Below, piece after piece: positions 14,401-26,400 of a DNA stretch of 64,000 nucleotides. A program made the position numbers and the translations under genes. Position 1 is the stretch's first letter; the number at the start of each line of letters is the position of its first letter. The stretch is from positions 66,445,352 to 66,509,351 of the forward strand of contig JAPFBE010000003.1 of assembly GCA_034336665.1 (NCBI GenBank), given 5' to 3'. Under the pieces are notes generated by a model. The model was not told the origin of the DNA. It saw nothing but the letters and a program-made list of their open reading frames with translations, and did not search any database. The DNA is from Luscinia megarhynchos. Lineage: Eukaryota > Chordata > Aves > Passeriformes > Turdidae.

Positions 14401-17400
14401 TGAATTGTGACATCTAGTACCAGTTTCAAAAGATTTGAACAAATAGTTATCATCATCCAAGTCTCTGAAGAGCTCTGCAGACCTACTCAAAGCTGCCTTT
14501 GAAATATTTATTTTTTTACCTCCAGCTGAAGTAAAGCCTATGAAATTAGAAAAGCTGTCCTGATTAGGTATGGGAAAGCTCTCATCAGACCTTCTACTTT
14601 CATTTATGTCTAAGTTAGTAAAAGTAACCTTTTTGTCATTTTTGTGGAAAAACACTGCATTTTCTTTTTCATTTTCCATCAATTCAGAGTCTTCATTTGT
14701 GTCCTCCTCCTGAGTACAATACTTGTCATTTTTTACTTGAATTTCTGGTTTAAAAGTGCTACAAACCTCCACATCTTTCCTTGTTTCAGAAATATTTTCT
14801 ACATTCTTTATTCCATGTGTTTCTACAGTTCCTAATTTTTGCAGACTGTGACTTTGTGTTGTGTTATTTTGCTTTCTAAACTGTGTAAATTCAAACTGAC
14901 TACCAGTTTCTTCCAAGATACTGGAAAGTTCAGCAATTTCAGCTTCTTGGCTTGCTGTCAAGGTTTGATTTGCTTCTTGGAAGGCTTGTGGAGTTCCAGG
15001 AAAGCTTTTACACAAGCCAACTTTATGTGGAATAAACTCTGCACGCCTGGGCTCAAGAAAACTTGCCTGTGAATCTGAAGAATCAGATAAATTACTGCCC
15101 AACTTGCTTTTTGAACCTGAGAATAATATATTTTCCTTTTTAACTTTATGTGAAAAGTTACTGACTCTTTCCATGGAAGGGGCTTCAAAGCATTCATCTT
15201 CAATATCCTTGAATAGCAATCTGCCTTTTGCTATACTGGCTTCAGAGAATTTAATCTGCTTATTGGAAGCAGTCTGAAAGCCACTGAAGCCCAGATTCAA
15301 ACTGCATGCATTAAGACTCACTGATGACTCCCCTTTACATTTCAGGTTCTTGTTTGGCTTTTTGCTGGAACACATGGGTGCTATTTGTTTATCTTCTGCA
15401 GAAATTACTTCATTTAAAGAATTATTATCTATACAATCTAATAATTCTTTAGAAATGTCTACAGCTACATTACTCAATGCAGCTGCTTGAGGGCTTTTAC
15501 TGTTTTCAGTTGGCTTTGAGTCTTCATTGTTGGCTGCATCCTCTGAAAAGGCACCTGCATCTGTTTCCTCCCCTTGTTTTAATCCTATACTGTCATATTC
15601 TGAGCAGTTTATTCCCAAGGGTCTGTGTACTTCTCTACAGTCAACTCCTGACCTCTGGTCTGTAGCATGCCTTTTATGGGGTGATAACTTACTGCAACAG
15701 TCACTACTGACTCCAGTTATGCCCAAGTTGATCTGACACAATGTATTATGGGAACTGCTGTTTGTCACAGATGTAGAGTCACCCTGAATATCAACCAAGA
15801 CTTCCCGGTCCCTGTGAGAAGACCCAAGCTCTTCCAGGCTCCTGAGGTGCAGTAGCTCCATCGTTCACCTTAGCACTCATGTCGTCTTCTTTACCTTCCT
15901 CTAAAGCACAGGTTGTTTTAGGGAGAAATTTGGAACGCTTTCTTGCCATCAGGCATGCTGAAGCCAGAACTTTACGTTTTATATTTGAAATAATCTCACT
16001 ATTTAAAGAATTTGTTGTGTCTTCTTTCAGTGTATTAGATACTTCTAAGCATTTTTTTGATGTTGCAGGTTGATCCTCTCTTGCATTTTCCCTCAAGTCT
16101 CTTAGGTCTTGTTGTTCCAGCCTATCACTGAAGGAATTATCAGGTGAGTTATCCATTGTATCAATTTTTGAAGTAGAAGTACTGAAATCCTTTGCACTGG
16201 TATTTGACTCCAAATGCTTTGTCTCAGCAGGAAGAAAGTGGTCTATAAGACAAGACATTACAGAGAAAAAGTGAATAAATTTATTCAAATAAGTGTAGGT
16301 TCATATTATAATAAATTTTGGGCTGATTAGGCAATTTCTACACTAACAGCAGAACCCAAAGTGTCATTTTGTCTTCAAATGCAAATGCCCTTGACAAGGC
16401 TGGAGGTCTGATTAGCCTAATTATATTCCAACAGCCAGAAACAAGAGATTTGGCTGCAGTTAATGCTACCAAGTAAAAAACAGTAGATAAATTTTTAGTT
16501 GTAATGAAATTTCAAAAGATGGGCTTCAACTCCTTGTGGCTCAACATAAGGATTTGTTTCAAATTTAAAGTACTTGAACTCCTAATATAAAATAATTCTT
16601 CTAGCAAGAACAACAGCTTCTAAAAATAGAAGCATGCACTTGCTTTCATTATATTGCTTTTTAAAATATTTTGTGCTTTTGGAAGAAACAGATGTACAGT
16701 TTGAAAGCACCTAATTCTAGAAAAATAACTATACAACTTTAACATTCTTTACGATCGCTTAGAGGTCACCAACTCAGACAAAATGGCCCTTGACACTACG
16801 GATGTAAAAACAACATAGACGAAGGTAACTAAGGCTGTCAATCAGAATAGTGGCTCAGGGTGGAAATTTCTATTCTGGAAACTAACCTGTTAGGAAAAAA
16901 GTTAGCACAAGATTACTTGAAAATGATGCTATCCTTATCGGTGTATAACAGACCAATCCCATATGTTGATTCCCAATTGTCCAGCTAGTTTTCTACAAAC
17001 ACAAGCTTTCACATTATTTTATCTGAAACATTTACATGAAACAAATTCTCCACAAAAGATGAAAAGCTTAACAATATACCTTGCTTAACATCACTGGCCA
17101 CCAGACAGCCTCTAAAATTGTATGAATCAGATTCCAAATGTGGTAATACAGTATGAATAGGTGATTCAGAGGTTACTTCTTTTTGTACTTTTTCTTCTTG
17201 ATTCAGTAAAGTATTATTTATTCTATAAATAAATTTCTTGGATCTTTTTCTGAAGCTGGGTAACATCTTCAGGTTTTTAAAGCCAGACTGAGTAAGAGTA
17301 TTTTCACTATTTATTAAATGTAGGTCATCACAGTTATCTGGAGATGTGGCACTACACACAAGTGGGTGAGGCAGAACATCAGTTACGACAGATTTAGAAG

Positions 17401-20400
17401 CTGCTTTTAAATGCTTGGAAAAGTTGCCACTGTAGACTAAAGAATATTCTGTGACATTTGCATGTTCAATTAAAAAAGAATTACAGTTTGAGAAGCTCAT
17501 TTTGGAAACCTCAGCTGCACATTCTTTTACTAACTCTGGATCTTGAACACTCAATGACACAGATTTTACTGGAGTTATTTCCGATGCTGGGTTGCTTTCA
17601 GTGTTTTTCATTTCACAGCTTTTTTCTAACAAATTGACATTGAACTGCTTTTGTGCTTTTATCGATGTTGAAGAGTTCAGTGAAGATGCTTCTGCAACAT
17701 CATCCTTGGCCATTAGTAATGACTTTTCCTCTAAAGTTTCCTCCCTACGCAAGTCAGAGGGCAGAGAACTGCATACAGACATCTCCCGGTGAGTTACATC
17801 AAGATCAGAGAAGTTCACTTCAGACCACTGGCTTGGTGGAGACTGCACACCTTCTTTCACAGGCCTCTCATTCTCAAAAGACTTGTGTGGTCTATAATCA
17901 TGCACATCTCCTGCTTTCCTAAGAGACTCAAATTCTTTTTCATGTCCTATTAAACCGCCATCTTTACCGTCCCCTGTATCTTCACTGGTGTTTTGGAGTA
18001 AAGAACTGTTCACCTGAGTACAGAGGCTGTTTTCAGTCCAGCTATTTGTTTTGACTTCCTGTGAAATGTCATTCTTTCTTCCATTAGGCTGCTGAGAGGG
18101 AACATCCCCCTTTTCCTGTGTTTTATCTGGATTTATCTCATATTTCTCTACTACATCCAGAGCATGTGGCATCAGCAGAAGAGTTCCACTGGACTCAGCT
18201 GGCATGCTGAATGTGTCCTCAGAGCTATCCATCTCACCCAGTAAGCCATCTAACACCTCCGACTCTAAAGAGTTTAGAGAAGATGAAGAGAAGAAAAGAA
18301 AGAAAGAAAATAAGCTTTAGGAAATAACTTAAAAACAGTATTGGTAAATACAGCTTTCAATTTTATAGGCATTACCTTTACTCAGGAGTGAGTTGGTAAA
18401 GATAAATGTAAGCAGCTGTAAGAGGAACAGGAGGCAATGAAAATACATGTAAATGCCCTGGCCTCCTGAGCTCTGTAGTAGTTAAGGCTGCCAAGATACA
18501 ACCTGGCTGTCTTAAAAGAGTATTTTTTCCCTCTACAGACAGAGAATGAGTAGTAAATTTGACAACATAAATATATTGATTTTTTTCTTCCAAAACTTGT
18601 ACCTGATGGTAGACACGTTAAGAACCTGCCTATTTTTATCTATAATTGGCAGGTAAGGAAACTGTTATATAAAGACTAATTTATTAAATTGTCTTCTACT
18701 ATGATATAAAATAGTTTAGTATCTAGAAAGATTTAGAAATATTCTCAATCTTTTAATTGATTAGGAAGCTTTTAAGTAGTTCAGTGATTAGCACAAATAT
18801 TAGAAAAACAACGAGAATGTTTTGTTTGTGTTTAGAAATAACATGCAACAGGGGAAAAATAATCTAAACTTTACTTTGTAGAGCTTACACATGCCAAATA
18901 AAAATATTACCTTCTCAAATGAAAGAGATATTATGAAATGAGACCCACTTATCAGAACAGTCCACATTCAAGGGTAGGTTTCATTTAGAGTAGTTTTTAA
19001 GGCTTTTTCCATATCACAGAAATCATAATAAAGTACCTAGAAAACATCACAGTCCTCTGTTTCCTTAGGCCCATAACCAATAGTTTAACTTTTTCCATTA
19101 ACTTTTTTTAGGTACAATTTCTTTAACTTACAACTCTGTAACTTTTCCTACTAAAACTTTTAAATAGCATAATATCCAAAAGATTTTCCATCTGGAAATC
19201 CATAGAAGATTTCCCAGTACTTGGTCACACACAAACAATTACATGCAATACATCCTGCAGGTTCATGCTGATGTTGAAGGTATAGAAAGTTACTCATTCC
19301 CTTTACTTTCTATTTTGTGCCTGAGTGGTAAATGAGATCTCAAAAAAAAGAAACTGTAACACTACAGACTGAGTGTACAGGCAGGTGATTTTCCTTTACT
19401 AAAGTAGGTTCCTCTGAAGCAACCTCTGTGTCCATATCCTTTCCTATGATAACTTGTCAGTAGAGCTTCCTAAAAAAACACAGCTTGTTTTTACTTAAAC
19501 AAGAGATATTACGTTTTAGGACTAAAGAAAACAAGGATTATCTGAAAGACTGTACAGATACAATCTGTACACTGAATAATCTCATGCCAGGGAAAAACAA
19601 ATATCAGGGAAATTAATTTTGACTTCTAAACTCACTGGAGGGCAATATTATTTGATTATTTGATATATTATGATCTTATTTTCTTTAACTGAAACAAAAC
19701 GTATACCTAATAAAACTTACTGTACTTATGATCATATAGCAGAGAAAACCAACATCTGAAAGCTACAAATGTGCAGCTGTCTTTTTTTTTTTACATGGCA
19801 TCTTCAAATGCCAAATTAGCTATTATTAAAAAGGGAAGACTTAGGAAAAGGGAAACATTTGCAAGTTATTTTGAACTCTAAGACAAATGGTCTTCTCCGT
19901 CTTGCTGTTTTAACTTATCTTCTCTACTGTAGTATGCAATGTAATAAGACCTACTGGAACACAGACCAAGACCAACTAATTTGTCCTTAATTTCTAAAAG
20001 TATTTTGCTAATTAGAGATTACTTGAATACATTTACTACCAAACACATTCTTTTCAGCACATTTGCATCTACAGTATCAAAACAGCAGGCCTGTGTCACT
20101 CTGCAAGCAACAATGCTTCCTGATGCTAGCATTCTCAGCCCTCCTTACAATTCTAAACTGATTCTTTCACAATTCTTACACTTAGCATCAAGCATTATTT
20201 TTAGGGCAGACCATTCAATTCAGATGAAGAGACAAAATCCTAAGGATATACTGTCCTGTCAAGCCAGAGTGAATCCCTACAGCATCCTTTTACACCCATG
20301 TATGCTGAACAAATTTCTGGTAGTAATCTCCCATTCTGCCATCATTTCTCAACTAAAGTCAAAAAACCTCTCACTGTAATTTACACTTTTGCTTGTTCAC

Positions 20401-23400
20401 TAACATAATCTAAAAACACAGAATGAAAACATTTTTTCCCTTGTCTTGTGTATTTTCTGCATTCATTAAAAAAAAAAGTCCAAAACATTCATCTTCCAAA
20501 AGGATTTGTCAAATTTTGAACTACCTATTTTGAACAGGTGAAATAAATGAAGAAACGATACAGCAAGATCAAAAACCAAGCTCACCACAGAATAGTGAGT
20601 GCGGCGATGAAACTTCATGCTCAAGTTAAGCCTGTTCAATAGCTAGAAGCAGTAGTCTTGCTCCCCCTTGAGCCTGTAACATTTTTCTGTCTCAGCTCTC
20701 ACACAGTCTCACCTCTCCAGCTGCAGTGAACACACTTCACAGTACTAATCTGCTTGTTGTCCAGTGGCACCATAACCTGACTTTCCTAGCTTAACCAGGA
20801 TACTGATTTAATTCACTGACTCAACAGACAATCCCTTTTATAAGTCTAGATTAATTTTACAAATTTGAATTAATTCAGAGACTGGGAGTATACAGCTGGC
20901 AGAACAAACCACCCATAACAACAGCCCAAAACACAGAATGTAGTTTTACCCTCAGTCTTACTTCACCAAATACTCATTAGGTAAAGCATCAGTGCATACC
21001 CAAATCTTTGATGTCATCTTCAGCATTTAGCTTTACTGTCTCTGGTACAGACAGCATACTTGCATCACTTACTCCAGGACATTTATCATGCTTGGAAAAA
21101 TAGTTGTGCAAAATCTGTAAGCCAAAGACAAAAGCTGTTATATTATGTACTAGTAAGTGTCACTTTAACAGTCAAGGACAGAACTCTAAACATTTACTGC
21201 AGTACCTGACTAATGCTCCTTCTCTTAAAATGGAAGGTAACATTTTCACAGATTCAAGTGAAAAACAAGTAAGCAGATAATCCCCATTTTTGATGCAAAT
21301 CAGGTTCCATTCTCAAGTCACCTTAAGGGCAATGAATGGGTTCAGCAGTTTACTGTAATCCTCTCAAAAAGGGAACAAAGGAGATATGAGGAAGGACAAA
21401 GACATTTTGCTTATTTTCACTTGTAACGGTTTGTTAACTGTGAAGTTTCAGGTCGTTAAGGATCAAACCTAAATTTGTAATTGAATCCTTTTAGTACCAT
21501 CCTTGGGTTTCAGTCTCAATAATGTTTCAGCTTTCACATACACAGAGTCAAATTCCAATTATGCAAGAAGTCTCCCTACCACTATCAAAGGACTGAAATT
21601 AGTACTCAATTTCAACTCTTCCTTGTAGTGGTTGAGAGCAAGAAGTTATTCCCAAAGAGTAACTGTCAAAAGTTTGACAGAAGTGGGAAAAAACGAGACA
21701 AACCAATTAACATAATTCCTAGGTTTGATTTCTCTTTGAGTAATACTGAGGGCTGCAGAAGCCAAAGGGTTTTGGGGGATGGGGATTGCTTTGGTTTTCT
21801 TTAATAACCCTCAGAGAGGGTTATTTGTGAGAACACATTCTACAACCATGTATTGCAAATTTAGTCTTGTGAGCAGTAGCTTTTTAAAAAACAGTCAGGA
21901 AAACTTAAAATTAAAACGACAGAATTTTTTATTCTTGGCTCAAGGAATGCAAACATGTAACCAAATAGCTTAACTGAAATTAAAGAACAACAGCTCTTAA
22001 AACTACTTACTGTATCAGCCCTTCCATCCTGTCGCTTTGCTTCAGAAATAGAATCATTCTCTCTAGCTTTAGAAGAAAGACAGATAAGTCAATTTATTTT
22101 CTCCTGAGTGCTCTGCTGAGTGTGTTCAAATACAGCTGTGTTTTGGGAGGGTTTTCATTGGATTATTTTAAATTCCACTCAAATCTGTAAATAAACTACT
22201 AAAAATTAAAAGTTCTAAACAAAAAGTGGTACAGATGGGGCTGAAAGTCAGTATACAAAAGCAGTTTTGTAACAGCACAAACGAGCCCAAATCACATGTT
22301 ACGGCTTCTGCTATGTTTCCAGTTACCACCCTGAAACAGCACTGCCATTCCCCTTTCAAGCAGTTATTCATGGCACTACTCCCCATTTTCTTCTGTCCAA
22401 AAACCTGGACTATATCTTCAAGCCATTCAGGAATTTGGGTTTTTCCCCACTTCCTCCCAAAACAGTAATTTTCACTTTTGTTACAAAAGGAGAAAGTGAA
22501 CCCTATTTTTAAAATGCCTGAAGAGCAGTGTATTTAAATGTTTTATAGACATGCCATCTAGGTTCTGTGTAGCAGCTCTTTCTTTTCACAGGTGTCAGAA
22601 GGCAGAGAGTATAATATCACTATTATAAACTACTTGGCTTATCCAGGACATGGGAGAATGAGAGCTCAAACCACAGCTCATCTCTCAGAATATCATCATT
22701 AAGGTATGGATACTTCCCTTAGTTCTTCTTTTCAGCTCACACCTTTCTGGACCAAAGAACACCCAAAATGGCACAACTCAATCGCCCTGTGAATAGTACC
22801 ACCCCTACATCCCAAAAGAGATTCCCAGTCCTAGGATTCATTCTTGATATGCTTTATATACTCTATACAGTGGTAGTTTAACAACACGAAAAGAGCAATA
22901 TCAGAAGCTAAGGAGACACACCCAGGCCTTCCCATTTTCTCAAGAATTTTCATCAATAAATTGATTCTCATCTCAAAACATACAGTCAGATTTCATTTTG
23001 CTTATCATATGCTAATGAAATCTCACTTTCACCAACACCTCAGGTTGAGGCTTGATGTTTATCATCACTGTTGATTACCACTGCAGCAATTATCACCCAC
23101 TCGTTCACAGCTCTGCTGACCCAGCTGTTTGTGCAGCTGTGCAGTAAATGAGCTCCAGGAACTGCCCCGTCCAAATAACCCAGGAAATATGAACCCAGGA
23201 GCTCAGGTCTTAAATTGGATGAGTATCCCAGTCAGTCTCATTGGGTTGCTATGATGGCAGGCACAGTCAGAGTGGTTAAAAATGCTGAAGGCAACACGGC
23301 TGCTGGGAATTTTACTCAGCAGGCCACCTTCTTACACTTCAAAAACAAACCCATTTAACTTAGCCCAATAGTTTCTAGTTTTGATAGGGCAAAGCAAATG

Positions 23401-26400
23401 TATCTAATCCTCCTTCTATGTTTTGCTATGTTACTTCTAAATTTATATTCCCTAACCCCTCAGAGAAAGGAAGAAAACTTCTGAAAAGTTTTCTGTTTAG
23501 GGCTACATTATCTAAAGGCACCCAATAATAATCTATAAGAATTTTGTGTTTTTTTAATTGAAAAGCAAACAGTTCATATTGAGTGACCTTCCAGTGTCAA
23601 AACCAGAAGTTTTAAACCCTTAGCAATTGCTCATTTTTAGAAATACCTATTATCACTGTTTCACCAAGGGTAGGAGGTGTGGCTAATGAACTTGACCAGG
23701 ACATATCTGGATCCACTTCTGCTCCCAGACTTTCAGAAATACATTTTGGAGTTCTGACCTGGAAATACATTTAACAATCATATATACAATTTCTATGCCA
23801 AATTCTAAATGTACAACTCAGGAAAAGGAAACAAAATGCATGAATAAAATACATACCTCCGAAAGTTTTGGTGTGCAAAACAAGCTTCCATATGGTCCTA
23901 AAAAAAATTATGCAAAAAGAACATTAAACAGTAACTAAAAAAAAGAGTATTTTTATCTAGAGATGTAAAATATTTTGTAGAATCTAAAAGCAAAAATACA
24001 AACCAGGGATATTATTTCTCTGAGGTGTTCTGTAAGCATTCCTTAAAATAGCTGGACTGCAAAACAAAATTAAAACAAAAATATTAATTTAACTTCTCAA
24101 TTTCTTAAAATAATTTAATATTTCAAACATCGCATATATTACTATCTCCATTATTTCTTTGCTTTGCACCATGGTTACTTCCCTGACTAGACAAAATGCA
24201 GATTTCTCCTAACTATCAGTCAGTATTTTAAACATTACCATAAGTCTACTATAAACTGTAAAATATTTCTTTCAAGAAATATTTTCAGTGATGAATTGTC
24301 TGACAAGTAATAAATTTCAATGTAACCATGCATTTTATAATATGCTGTATGAAACTCAGGAAATTGGCTTAACTACTTTAACTCTTCTTATAATCAACAT
24401 GAGTACTTTGATAAAATTTATCTGAAATACAGACATTAAAGTGTCAAAATCAAAGCTATTATTAAAAAAATAATCTTAGTAAATATTACAAATAGCTTTA
24501 CTACTTGAGAAGTACATGATAATACTACTACTCTTTCTTTGGATGTTTGGACTTGGAAGGTTGAAATATTGTTAAAAGATTATGTATTCCAGCTGTGAAA
24601 GAGTAGAAATATAGGAAGAACACCTGAAAGCAAGGACATTTACAAATTTAGCTAGTGTTTTATTTTCACTTAGCAACCTACAAGTATCATAAACATATCA
24701 GACATACAAGATTATTCACTGCTTTTAAAGTTCAACAGTTAAATATGGTGGGTTAAATACTGCTTTTTGCTTAAGGTTCAGCTTATTTTCTATATGTGTT
24801 GACATATTTAGCATACCTAGAAGCAAGGCAGTTGTGGAAGGTACCAGGAGGAGAAGCAAGTATTTCATTTTCTTGGTCTATTTTTCTTCTTGTGTTACTT
24901 GGGCTTATCAAATTCTCTCTATCTGCAGCATAGAATATAATAATCAGCACAATTTTGCAGAGCTCCAGGTTTCAATTCTGAAGCTTAAAGCCAAGCTTTC
25001 AAAAAAAACCCCAAACAAAAACAAAACAACAAACAAACAACAAAAACCCAACCAATCAACAACAAAAACCCCAAGAACAAAAAACCCAATCCTAATTTCT
25101 CTTTTAGTATTTTAAGTATGTCCAAATTTCATATCCAGACAATGCTAAACACATTTCAAATGCACAGCCAAGAAACCCCTCATTATGTCACTTTATTCAC
25201 CTGGCATTAAGTCATATATTCCATTTCAGTTTTAATGTACTGCACTATGCCTTTTTAGTCATTGCAGAAGTTATTCTTAGCAAAAATACAACACATGGAA
25301 ACATGGGTTTGTGCAGCTACCCCTCATATTTACTATGCCACACATTTATTGATTCAAATAAGCACCAAAGAGCAAAACTTATTTCCAGAACTGTTGTTGC
25401 AGTCACTGTGACTGTCAGCAGCACCTATTTATTTGCAAAGCATCTCCAGGCAAAAGAAAGGGTTCCCACCAAAGCTGCAGAAACCTCTGAACAGTGAGAC
25501 TTACATGGACCATCACCTACTAAAGGGAATTTATACTCTGATGTTTCCAAACAACCTTGGTACCAGAAATTACATTTTTGTTTATGCATTCCTCTCTGCT
25601 TCTGAGTTCCTGAGTTCATATGCACACCACAGGTGCATCCCAGTACCACACCAAGGTATGAAATCCCTCAGCTCCCATCCGGGCTCTTGTTTTCACAAGA
25701 GCCATTTGAAAAAAATAGAGTATTTCAGGCAGTCACATCTGAACTTTGCATATGTGCAGAGCAAAACTGACCATTTTGAAATAAACAATCACAAGGTTCC
25801 TTTCTTTGCCATTTATGAAACTGCCAGGTGAAACTCCTGAAACCAAGAATTCCCTAGGGACTTAACACTGTAAAGAACAAATAGCTACATTTAAGTTCAG
25901 CAGCAAACTTCAGAAAAACAAAGAGTTACAATATTCCATGGAAGTAGTGCTATAAAGTATACTTGAACTACAGCACAGCTCTAACCCTTCCTAGAATTTG
26001 CTCAGGATCTAAGAACAATTCTGGTAATAAAGGGAGTCTTGTGTTTGTCTGTGCCCTGGTTAGAAAAGCTTATCAGAAAGGCACAGACACAGCAGATGTA
26101 CCAATCACATACTTCAGGAATGGGATTAAATACTCTTCCATAGAAGAGATTCTTACATACAATCTTGCATACATTCTCCATAGAAAAGATTCTTCTCACT
26201 GTCCAAGGAGGCTAAATACATCAGAAAGGAGCAGAATGATATGTACTCCCATGACATTCTTAGGATTTCTAAATAATGTATGAGAAGTACCTCATAAATT
26301 CAATTTTTTTTCTAAATGGAAAAATGCAATTTTTTCTATAACATACCATCTTAGTAACTTCAAAGAGATGTGCTTCTAAAACTTTCCAAGAAAGGTTAAG

